NCBI GenBank assembly: GCA_948976265.1
Contig: CARFUA010000002.1
Location: forward strand, 53,206 to 64,981
DNA: 11,776 nt
Reading direction: 5' to 3'
From: an uncultured Clostridia bacterium
GTDB taxonomy: Bacteria > Bacillota > Clostridia > TANB77 > CAG-508
A model generated the notes under the pieces. That model ran no database searches, was not told where the DNA came from, and worked only from the letters and a program-made list of their open reading frames with translations. Position numbers and translations under genes: made by a program. Of this stretch, positions 5,951 to 11,776 are shown one piece after another. Positions within the stretch are counted from its first letter, which is position 1; each line of letters opens with the position of its first letter.

Positions 5951-6725
5951 TTATTTATACAATCTACGCATATGATCAATTGCCGTTTTTTCCAAACGCG
6001 AAACTTGCGCTTGCGAAATTCCAATTTCCTCTGCCACTTCCATTTGCGTTCTTCCTGCAAAAAATCGTTTATTAATAATCATCTGTTCCTTTTCATTCAA
6101 CTTTTTCATTGCTTCTGAAATCGTGATATTTTCCGCCCACATTTCATCTGTATTTTTCTTATCTTTGACTTGATCCATAATATAAATGCTGTCACTTCCG
6201 TCATTATAAACAGGTTCTTGCAAAGAAACAGGATCTTGAATCGCATCCAAACTCATGACAATATCTTCTCTTTCCACTTGCAATTCTTTCGCAATTTCAT
6301 CAATATTAGGTTCTTTGCCAGTTTCCTTCATAATTTTCTCTTTTGCCTGTAACACTTTATACGCTAAATCACGAATCGACCTACTCACTCTCACCATATT
6401 ATTATCGCGCAAATATCTACGAATCTCCCCAATAATCATAGGTACCGCATAGGTACTTAATTGAATGTCCAATGTAATATCAAAATTATCAATTGCTTTG
6501 ATAAGACCAACACATCCTACTTGAAATAAATCGTCAGAATTTTCTCCGACGTCCTCCAAATCTTTGAATGACACTTAATACTAATCTTAAATTTCCTTGT
6601 ATTATTTTCTCCCTTGCCGTCTCGTCTCCTTCGTTCATTTGTTTGAATAATTCTTTATTTTCCGCATTTGTTAATACTTTCAATTTAGAGGTGTTCACAT
6701 TACTGATTTCAACTTTGTTAATCAA
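5951..6725 (-). pseudogene. sigG: Forespore sigma factor sigma-G, disrupted by a one-base frameshift
   Basis: Sigma-G directs late forespore transcription. The N-terminal frame starts at TTG 6725 (AAAAGGGGG upstream) and gives NKVEISNVNTSKLKVL, then GNLRLVLSVIQRFGG before leaving register and stopping near 6535. The next frame carries the rest: ENSDDLFQVGCVGL and STYAVPMIIGEIRRYLRDN (region 2), a region 3 stretch, IQDPVSLQEPVYNDGSD, and the region 4 helix-turn-helix TQMEVAEEIGISQAQVSRLEK. Removing one base, for example the C at 6548 in the minus-strand run GGACGTCGGAG, restores RFGGRGENSDDLFQVG and a protein of about 257 residues, close to the 260 of Bacillus subtilis SigG. No other stop or gap was seen. 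As written, no functional sigma-G is made. The partner ylmC lies convergent next door. Confidence 0.9.
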
Positions 6726-6792
6726 ACTGAAAACCCCCTTTTGGTAAATAAGTAAAAATTAAAATAAATTTTAATTCCTAAATTACTTCTAA

Positions 6793-6810
6793 AAAATTCT
6801 AATGAATTTT
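6793..6810 (-). promoter_or_regulatory. Small hairpin in the sigG leader
   Basis: A 7-bp AT-rich inverted repeat, AAAATTC (6793-6799) with GAATTTT (6804-6810), has a 4-base loop and lies just downstream of the predicted sigma-F start site, within the roughly 90-base sigG leader. It is weak and could be chance in such AT-rich DNA. Confidence 0.25.
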
Positions 6811-6822
6811 AAGAACTAACCT

Positions 6823-6852
6823 AATTATTTCCAAAATGATGGGATTTTATAC
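6823..6852 (-). promoter_or_regulatory. Sigma-F-like promoter of sigG
   Basis: On the minus strand, GTATA (6852-6848), exactly 15 bases, GGAAATAATT (6832-6823). The known sigma-F pattern is GYATA, 15 bases, GGNNANANTR: the -35 matches fully and the -10 at 9 of 10 positions. sigG is a classic sigma-F target. The predicted leader is about 90 bases. The site begins just past the T-tract of the terminator of the preceding gene. Confidence 0.6.
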
Positions 6853-6865
6853 ATAAAAAAACACA

Positions 6866-6881
6866 GACCTCAAAAGAGGTC
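6866..6881 (-). terminator. Intrinsic terminator containing the end of the two-pass membrane protein gene
   Basis: On the minus strand a 6-bp GC-rich stem GACCTC/GAGGTC (6881-6876 with 6871-6866) has a TTTT loop and is followed by TGTG and then seven T. The opening arm, loop and stop codon are the last codons of the gene ending at 6870 (Asp-Leu-Phe-stop), so coding and termination signals overlap. Confidence 0.85.
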
Positions 6882-7358
6882 CATGTTAGAATAATCAGAA
6901 GGCTCAAAGAAATCCATGTCAGAATACTCTGCTTCTTGCGCTGCTAATCGCATAGCTCTTTCCAACTTCCATTTCAAGAACTTTCGATGCGCTTTCACCT
7001 GCCTCCTCCTTCTGATTTCAGCAAAAATCGCATATGGCAAGCCTAACCCGCAAACCAAAGCTAGCGCCAAAACTGCCAATTTTACCAAAATATTGGCATT
7101 GCTATACACTCTGACAATCACATTATCAGAATTATATATTTTTTGACGCTCCTGCTGAGTTTCTACAAACCGCTCTGTCATTTCATCGGTTTTTAATGCC
7201 TGTGCATTATACTGCTGGGCATCATACATGAAAAAGAGCAAATCCATAGAGGTCTTTAGAATAATACATGACACCGTCTCAAGAAAAACAATGCCACCTA
7301 TTAGTGAAAAAAATACCGAAAATTTTAATAATTTTCTCCGTTTTTTTTCTTTCCCCAT
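6870..7358 (-). CDS. Two-pass membrane protein of unknown function
   Basis: The 162-residue protein begins at ATG 7358 behind a strong AAGGAGGT site. It has a basic start (KEKKRRK), a first membrane helix (about 12-35), a roughly 50-residue hydrophilic segment probably outside the cell, a second helix (about 89-114), and a basic cytoplasmic tail (RRRRQVKAHRKFLKWKLER). The tail ends in a short tandem repeat: YSDMDFFEPSD then YSNMDLF. I do not recognise the family. It has its own promoter and terminator, so it is a single-gene unit. Because its terminator precedes the sigG promoter, it is probably not cotranscribed with sigG. Confidence 0.8.
   Translation of the reverse strand: MGKEKKRRKLLKFSVFFSLIGGIVFLETVSCIILKTSMDLLFFMYDAQQYNAQALKTDEMTERFVETQQERQKIYNSDNVIVRVYSNANILVKLAVLALALVCGLGLPYAIFAEIRRRRQVKAHRKFLKWKLERAMRLAAQEAEYSDMDFFEPSDYSNMDLF
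6882..6932. repeat. Imperfect direct repeat encoding the C-terminal YS(D/N)MD(F/L)F motif
   Basis: Two copies of a 17-base unit beginning TCCATGT (plus strand, starting near 6880 and 6914) differ at only two positions. They encode the two copies of Tyr-Ser-Asp/Asn-Met-Asp at the end of the membrane protein, which points to a recent local duplication. Confidence 0.6.
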
Positions 7359-7386
7359 ATTCTACCTCCTTAATTTTTATAATTAT

Positions 7387-7415
7387 ATTATACCACAAAA
7401 GAATTCCCTTGTAAA
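7387..7415 (-). promoter_or_regulatory. Sigma-A promoter of the two-pass membrane protein gene
   Basis: On the minus strand, TTTACA (7415-7410), 17 bases, TATAAT (7392-7387). The -10 is consensus, the -35 has one mismatch and the spacing is optimal. It begins 9 bases after the stop of the prepilin-like gene, and no terminator separates them. Confidence 0.75.
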
Positions 7416-7423
7416 CTCTTTTC

Positions 7424-8424
7424 TTAATTTATTCCTACGCTAAATCCACTTTCTTGATTTCCTATCCATTCACTTTGCTCATAACACTCTAATCCATTTT
7501 CATTTCGATTTCCATCAATTGCTGATAGCTTTTCTTTCCCATAGCAAAATGGATAATAGCTACATCCCTCTGAATAGGGACTATTCACCTGATTTTCCGG
7601 CGTTAAATGAGCATAATTTGAATTTGTATTCGTATAATTTGCTTTTGCTATCTCCATTTTTTCCTGGTCTAATAATTGCTCAATATCTTTTCGATTAATA
7701 CTTCTTGCTGTGATTCCTATATCCAAATCAGCATATAAACTACTACACGCATCATTCAACAATTTTACGCCATTATTATACCCTTGTGCTTCTCCTAAAT
7801 AAACTGTTCCTTTCGTTGGCGCACTTGGAACCATCTCTATTTTTCCATTTTCCTGATTTATACTCAGTACCTTCCAATAATTAATATTAAACTCTTTGCC
7901 CTCTTCACTATCTAACTCTCTATCATCTACTTCTAGACTTTTATCAGATGAACAATATTCTGCTTGCCACTTATACCTTCCACTTGGATTATAACTTACG
8001 CTTGAGCCAATCTCTAATCCTTCTGGAATCGTTGATTCACTATTTTCCTTCCCAATTTGTAAATTTCCCTTTTGGTCAATACTTCCTATTACAGTAATGG
8101 AAGCATTTTCAAACGTTAAATTTCCATCCTCTGGCAACGCAAGGTTCCATCCAATTTACCATCATACACTTGTAAATTTTGGATTATATATTGTTGAATG
8201 TCTTCTCTACTCTCCTCTTCCCAATATTTAATTTTTAGTTCGCCCACTAACAATTCTAGTTCCTCTATTGCTATGGCAGTATTCTGCTTCACCGTGACAT
8301 CTTCTGCCCTTCTCAAAATTCCCTGCTCACCTGCTACCACTCTTAACGTTACATAAGCTAAAATCAATAACACTATAATTGTAAGTACCAATGCTATCAA
8401 CGTAATTCCAGTTTCTTTCTTCAT
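7424..8424 (-). pseudogene. Prepilin-like (class III signal) surface protein, disrupted by a one-base frameshift
   Basis: The first frame (8424-8116) starts at ATG behind AGGAG and has a type IV prepilin-like N-terminus: a short charged leader MKKETG, then ITLIALVLTIIVLLILAYVTL as the helix. Prepilin peptidase would cut after Gly6. The usual Glu at position +5 of the mature protein is Ala. This frame ends soon after DGKLDGTL. The next frame resumes with LPEDGNLTFENASITVIG and runs to 7424, including SYNPSGRYKWQAEY, a W-K-V-L-S-I-N segment, GTVYLGEAQGYNNGVKLLNDACSSLY and TARSINRKDIE. Adding one base near 8140 joins the two as DGTLALPEDG, about 333 residues. I have seen this C-terminal layout in many similar prepilin-like proteins of gut Clostridia (recollection, not searched). 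Function is probably a secreted or surface fibre or pseudopilin. It follows dapL by 61 bases. Confidence 0.75.
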
Positions 8425-8485
8425 TTGTTTCTCCTAACTTATTATATACCCAAAAGTAACCTTCTAAAAACCATCTTTTCACATT

Positions 8486-9727
8486 CTAGCCTTTTCTATT
8501 TACTTTTATAATGCGTTCCATCGCTTCGATAGTATTTTCCTTTGTACCAAAAGCAGTTAATCGAAAATATCCTTCCCCACTTGGTCCAAAACCAACTCCT
8601 GGTGTACCGACAACATTTACTTTGGTTAATAACTCGTCAAAAAATTCCCAAGACTTCATTCCTTCTGGCACCTTCAGCCAAATATAAGGCGCATTTTCTC
8701 CGCCAAATACTTCAAAACCAGCCTCTTTCAAACCTTCTTTGATAATCTTTGCATTTTCCATATAATACTGAACATTTTCCTTAATTTGCTTTTGTCCTTC
8801 TTTCGAATAAATAGCCTCTGCGGCACGTTGTACAGGATACGAAACGCCATTAAATTTTGTGCCATGACGTCGATTCCACAAATGATTCAGCGAAATTTCT
8901 TCTCCACTTTTCGTATATCCTTTCAATTCCTTTGGAACTACTGTATAAGCACATCGAATTCCTGTAAATCCTGCCGTTTTCGAAAAACTTCTGAATTCGA
9001 TTGCCACTTCTTTGGCACCTTCGATTTCGTAAATGGTGTGCGGTACATCTTCTTGGCTGATAAAAGCTTCATAGGCGCTGTCAAATAAAATAAGCGATTT
9101 ATTTTTCTTGGCATAATCTACCCATTTTTTCAATTCTGATTTTGTCAAAGTTGTTCCAGTTGGATTGTTTGGCAGACACAAATAAATCATGTCTGGTGCT
9201 TTTTCTGGAAAATCTGGAACGAAATTATTTTCCGCAATTGCTGGCATATAAATTATATTTTCATACACACCTTTTTCTGAGTCATATTTTCCAGCTCTTC
9301 CTGCCATAACGTTGGTATCTAAATAAACAGGATACACTGGATCTGTAATGGCAACAATATTATCGATTCCTAAAATATCACCAATATTGCCACAATCACA
9401 TTTGGCGCCATCTGAAACAAAAATTTCGTCTGGATTAATTTGTACGCCTCGTTTTTGATAATCCATTTCTACAATTTTTTCTCTTAAAAATTCATAACCT
9501 TGTTCTGGACCATAACCGCGAAACGTCTCTTGTTCTCCCATTTCGTCTACAGCTTTTTTCATGGCTTCTACTACAGCTGGAACAATGGGTCTTGTCACAT
9601 CTCCGATTCCTAATTTGATAATTTTTTTATCTGGATTTTTACTTTGAAAATCTGCCACCTTTTTGGCAATGGTAGAAAATAAATAACTATCTTGTAGTTC
9701 TAAAAAATTCTCGTTAATTTTAATCAT
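8486..9727 (-). CDS. dapL: LL-diaminopimelate aminotransferase (DapL)
   Basis: DapL converts tetrahydrodipicolinate and glutamate directly to LL-diaminopimelate, a short route to meso-DAP for the cell wall and lysine; in spore formers the pathway also supplies dipicolinate precursors. The 413-residue PLP fold-type I enzyme is full length. Visible motifs are the N-terminal LGIGDVTRPI, FRGYGPEQGYEFLR, EIFVSDGAKCD, PNNPTGT (186-192), the DSAYE cofactor region (216-220), and SFSKTAGFTGIR with the Schiff-base lysine at about 250. The GDVTRP and GAKCD segments separate DapL from general aspartate aminotransferases. The start at 9727 has an AGAAGG site and a near-consensus promoter upstream. Other dap genes are absent here, so it stands alone or leads the prepilin gene. 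Confidence 0.96.
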   Translation of the reverse strand: MIKINENFLELQDSYLFSTIAKKVADFQSKNPDKKIIKLGIGDVTRPIVPAVVEAMKKAVDEMGEQETFRGYGPEQGYEFLREKIVEMDYQKRGVQINPDEIFVSDGAKCDCGNIGDILGIDNIVAITDPVYPVYLDTNVMAGRAGKYDSEKGVYENIIYMPAIAENNFVPDFPEKAPDMIYLCLPNNPTGTTLTKSELKKWVDYAKKNKSLILFDSAYEAFISQEDVPHTIYEIEGAKEVAIEFRSFSKTAGFTGIRCAYTVVPKELKGYTKSGEEISLNHLWNRRHGTKFNGVSYPVQRAAEAIYSKEGQKQIKENVQYYMENAKIIKEGLKEAGFEVFGGENAPYIWLKVPEGMKSWEFFDELLTKVNVVGTPGVGFGPSGEGYFRLTAFGTKENTIEAMERIIKVNRKG

Positions 9728-9791
9728 AGTTTACCTTCTTTCTTATAGAATTGTATTTCGGAAAAAACAAATTATTATTTTTATTTTATTC

Positions 9792-9820
9792 ATTGTATCA
9801 TTCGGAAGCTTTTTTGACAA
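9792..9820 (-). promoter_or_regulatory. Sigma-A promoter of dapL
   Basis: On the minus strand, TTGTCA (9820-9815), 17 bases, TACAAT (9797-9792), one to two mismatches from consensus. The leader to the dapL start is about 58 bases, too short for a lysine riboswitch and without a clear hairpin. Confidence 0.75.
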
Positions 9821-9839
9821 GAGATTTGAGAAATAATCT

Positions 9840-9862
9840 AAAAAAGACGACAGATTGTCGCC
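9840..9862 (-). terminator. Intrinsic terminator after the Nudix gene
   Basis: On the minus strand a 7-bp stem (GGCGACA with TGTCGTC, one G-T pair) has a 3-base loop and is followed by six T. It starts 7 bases after the Nudix stop and closes the kinase-like/Nudix operon. Confidence 0.88.
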
Positions 9863-9868
9863 TTTGGA

Positions 9869-10408
9869 TTATATTCCTAAAATCTCGATTATTTTCATTT
9901 GCATTTCTCTGTGAGAAACCAAATTTTCATCATTTTCTATGACCATTTTTTTAAATTCATCTGGCGAAAACCATTTTACGCTTGACACTTCTTCCTCTTG
10001 CAATTTTAAGTTGGCAATCGCAATATCTTTTCGAATTAAATAAACATCGGTGAATTCTTTTTCTATGATTTGCTTTTTTTGGTTATTATTGACATCACTT
10101 TCTTTTACAGTAAACAAATATTCTAACTCATTTTCATTCACATTTAATCCAATTTCCTCACTTAATTCGCGCATCGCACCTTCTGTGCTGGAATCTCCAG
10201 CTGATAAATGACCAGATGTTGCTGTAGTCCATTTATTGGGATTGGTTGCTTTTTGTGGACTTCTTTTTTGTAATAAAATTTCTCCTTTGTGATTTACAAT
10301 CCATATATGTACACATTTATGCCATAATCCTAATCTATGTACCTCTTCTCTGGAAATAACTTCTCCTGTTTTTTCTCCCTTTTCATTTAACACATCAATT
10401 TTCTCCAT
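9869..10408 (-). CDS. Nudix hydrolase, Idi-like (YfcD-type)
   Basis: The 179-residue protein has the layout of the isopentenyl-diphosphate isomerase-like branch of Nudix enzymes: an N-terminal DVLNEKGEKTGEVISREEVHRLGLWHKCVHIWIVN strand-helix region, LLQKRSPQKATNPNKWTTATSGH, and the Nudix box at residues 66-88 ending REL-x-EE-x-G-L. The box keeps Arg80, Glu81, Glu84 and Glu85, which bind the metal and diphosphate, but position 7 is Asp72 instead of the usual Glu. It could hydrolyse a diphosphate-linked small molecule; true isomerase activity is less likely in this subgroup. The ATG at 10408 overlaps the stop of the kinase-like gene (TAATG), so the two are translationally coupled and probably work in one pathway. 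Confidence 0.9.
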   Translation of the reverse strand: MEKIDVLNEKGEKTGEVISREEVHRLGLWHKCVHIWIVNHKGEILLQKRSPQKATNPNKWTTATSGHLSAGDSSTEGAMRELSEEIGLNVNENELEYLFTVKESDVNNNQKKQIIEKEFTDVYLIRKDIAIANLKLQEEEVSSVKWFSPDEFKKMVIENDENLVSHREMQMKIIEILGI

Positions 10409-11580
10409 TAACCTCTTGCTACTCCTTTCATTGATTGGTTGACTTTTTGATTTGAATATCCCATAACTCCTGCTAATTGCATCATTAATTCTCTTTCACT
10501 TCCTGTATAAATGAAAGATTTGTCATATTCTGTAAAATGTTCTACATAATTTTGGTGAGCCGTATAATATTCATTTGCCCTATTTTGAATATATTCCATA
10601 GAACTTCCCTTTTGTTGTTCCGCTTTAATATATTCTTCAATATTCATTTCAGAATGAACATAAATTGAAATAATCGCTTCACCAAATATCGCTTTTAAAT
10701 CTCGTAATGTCTCTACTTTACTACATGTTAACATTTGATTTTTATCTGTCATAATTAAGTTTTGCCAAATTGGTAAAACATCAATTCCATAATTGTTTCC
10801 AAAATTTTTATATTGAAGCTTGCAATCCTTTAAATGATATCTTGGGTCATCTTTAAAAATTATTTCTGGTCCATCACTTGGATTTCTATCTCGATCCGCA
10901 TGTTTTTGAATTTGCAAAACGCCTACACGATTTGCACCTTGTATTAAAATTTTTTTTCCAAAACCTGGACTTCCCGCAATGACAAAAATTTTATTAGCAG
11001 ATATCCCTGATAATCTCCTTTGTGTTGAAGATGTATCAAAAAGTTGTTTTACAATATTGGTTACTTCCTCAAATCCTTCTGCTGTATTTAAAATAATATT
11101 ATCAAATAATCCTATGTTATCTGTATACATAGTATATATTTGCTTAGCTACTTCATATCTTTCTTCGATATCTTTTGGATTAGGTATGCCTCTTGTTTTA
11201 TTAAAAATTTCAATTAATTTTTCACGACTTGGCTTTTCTCGATGAATAAAGTAAGATTTCATACTAATACCAAATTTTCTCTGTAATTTTTCTATTGTTT
11301 TTGCATCATTTACAATCAGTGTTGGTATGTATCCTTCTTGCAAATATTGTAATAACATACGAGAAGAAATTCCATATTTTTCACCATATTGTTCATAGAC
11401 ATAATCACATTCTGGCGGAATTTCATCTACTATAATAATACTTTCATCGTCGTCTTTTCTTCTTGGACGCGTAGTAAACTTAGGCAAAATTTTACATCGT
11501 GGATTTACTTGAACCATAATTTTCATAATTTCACTTTTTCCACATCCAGAAGGACCTGTTAATGTAATTAGATTTGGCAT
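10408..11580 (-). CDS. Tandem guanylate-kinase-like protein (two P-loop domains, second degenerate)
   Basis: The 390-residue protein holds two copies of a guanylate-kinase-like domain, about 1-185 and 196-375. Domain 1: P-loop GPSGCGKS (9-16), KFTTRPRRKDD (34-44) like the TTR-RPGE nucleotide-binding segment, YEQYGEKYGI (62-71), SYFIH (109-113), and FDNIILNT (159-166), which resembles the DyvivN end of guanylate kinases. Domain 2: GSPGFGKK (203-210), where the final Ser/Thr is Lys, RDRNPSDGPEI (230-240), YKNFGNNYGI (257-266), SIYVH (305-309) and YDKSFIYTG (352-360). The P-loop to YG distance is about the same in both copies, which shows an internal duplication. Domain 1 may bind ATP and phosphorylate a nucleotide-like substrate; domain 2 is probably regulatory or a substrate platform (inference). 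Normal guanylate kinase is about 200 residues, so this is not housekeeping gmk. The start at 11580 has AGGAG six bases upstream, and the gene heads a two-gene operon. Confidence 0.8.
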   Translation of the reverse strand: MPNLITLTGPSGCGKSEIMKIMVQVNPRCKILPKFTTRPRRKDDDESIIIVDEIPPECDYVYEQYGEKYGISSRMLLQYLQEGYIPTLIVNDAKTIEKLQRKFGISMKSYFIHREKPSREKLIEIFNKTRGIPNPKDIEERYEVAKQIYTMYTDNIGLFDNIILNTAEGFEEVTNIVKQLFDTSSTQRRLSGISANKIFVIAGSPGFGKKILIQGANRVGVLQIQKHADRDRNPSDGPEIIFKDDPRYHLKDCKLQYKNFGNNYGIDVLPIWQNLIMTDKNQMLTCSKVETLRDLKAIFGEAIISIYVHSEMNIEEYIKAEQQKGSSMEYIQNRANEYYTAHQNYVEHFTEYDKSFIYTGSERELMMQLAGVMGYSNQKVNQSMKGVARG

Positions 11581-11606
11581 GATTTTCTCCTAAATTATTT
11601 TTTGTA

Positions 11607-11635
11607 ATTATATCATATTTTACATAAGATTGCAA
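11607..11635 (-). promoter_or_regulatory. Sigma-A promoter of the kinase-like/Nudix operon
   Basis: On the minus strand, TTGCAA (11635-11630), 17 bases, TATAAT (11612-11607). The -10 is consensus and the spacing optimal, so this is probably a strong vegetative promoter. The leader is only about 20 bases, which leaves little room for a riboswitch. Confidence 0.8.
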
Positions 11636-11712
11636 CTTTTTTCTCAAAATAAATATAACTGTTTTTACATAAATTTTAATATTCGAAAGGTTTATTTTTT
11701 CACACTCTTCAC

Positions 11713-11742
11713 TTTACAAATCCACCCCATTTAGTATATAAT
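11713..11742 (+). promoter_or_regulatory. Sigma-A promoter of the divergent gene leaving the window
   Basis: TTTACA (11713-11718), 18 bases, TATAAT (11737-11742), followed by an AAAGGA ribosome site (11758-11763) and ATG at 11773. The stretch 11636-11712 between the two divergent promoters holds no gene; I see only AT-rich sequence with a repeated TTTTACATAA. Confidence 0.7.
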
Positions 11743-11772
11743 CAATTTAATGAAATGAAAGGACGGTATCTT

Positions 11773-11776
11773 ATGA
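11773..11776 (+). CDS. Start of a gene cut off by the window edge
   Basis: An ATG at 11773-11775 follows an AAAGGA ribosome site and a near-consensus promoter in the correct order and spacing. Only the first codon is inside the window, so nothing can be said about the product. Confidence 0.55.

Noticed and set aside
5866..6452. Plus-strand frames 5866-6075, 6170-6352 and 6255-6452
   Set aside because: They are shadows of sigG with no start signals.
7393..7409. GAATTC-centred near-palindrome inside the promoter spacer of the membrane protein gene
   Set aside because: Only the central six bases are symmetrical, so it is too short to call an operator.
8430..8460. TATAAT-like box just before the prepilin gene
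   Set aside because: No good -35 at the right spacing, and the implied start site would fall on the ribosome site itself. Cotranscription with dapL is equally possible.
9728..9791. Possible lysine riboswitch or T-box before dapL
   Set aside because: The leader is about 58 bases with no hairpin or terminator/antiterminator structure.
1..11776. CRISPR arrays, tRNA or rRNA genes, transposases
   Set aside because: No regularly spaced repeats, tRNA-like cloverleaf, rRNA sequence or transposase/integrase motif was seen on either strand.

Overview
The window is AT-rich DNA from an endospore-forming, low-GC Gram-positive bacterium of the Clostridia type. The evidence is a set of sporulation genes (cotJA, cotJB, a cotJC fragment, a spoIVFA/spoIVFB-type pair, sigG, ylmC), lysine synthesis by dapL, strong AGGAGG ribosome sites, TTG starts, and a prepilin-like protein of the GITLIAL type. 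I associate that last protein type with uncultured gut Clostridia, so the placement is an inference. No rRNA, tRNA, CRISPR array, transposase or integrase was seen.

Layout: (1) 1-685 (+), the 3' end of an unrecognised gene. (2) 717-757, a long hairpin at a junction where cotJC stops after 68 codons. (3) 762-1446 (-), cotJA-cotJB-cotJC(fragment) behind a sigma-E-like promoter. (4) 1514-3413 (-), ruvA-rarA, ended by an intrinsic terminator. (5) 3473-5423 (-), a small tail-anchored protein gene, an M23 peptidase gene of the SpoIVFA type and a frameshifted M50 protease gene of the SpoIVFB type, also ended by a terminator. (6) 5581-5865 (+), ylmC/ymxH with a sigma-E-like promoter; it converges with sigG (5951-6725, -), which is frameshifted and sits behind a good sigma-F-like promoter. 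(7) 6866-7415 (-), a two-pass membrane protein with its own vegetative promoter and a terminator that includes its last codons. (8) 7424-8424 (-), a frameshifted prepilin-like gene. (9) 8486-9820 (-), dapL with its own promoter. (10) 9840-11635 (-), a two-gene operon: a tandem guanylate-kinase-like protein and an Idi-like Nudix hydrolase. (11) 11713-11776 (+), promoter and first codon of a divergent gene.

Two themes stand out. First, sporulation genes are damaged: cotJC is cut short at its second metal-ligand region, and spoIVFB and sigG each need a one-base correction to be read through. The prepilin gene has a fourth lesion of the same kind. The reading frames on both sides of each one-base lesion are otherwise clean and the sporulation promoters look intact. 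The frameshifts are therefore either very recent mutations (a lineage losing sporulation) or assembly errors, and the sequence alone cannot decide. Second, the kinase-like/Nudix operon is the best candidate for an undescribed system. One polypeptide carries two copies of a guanylate-kinase-like domain, the first with an intact P-loop and the second with a degenerate one. It is translationally coupled to a Nudix enzyme and transcribed from a near-consensus vegetative promoter as a self-contained unit.
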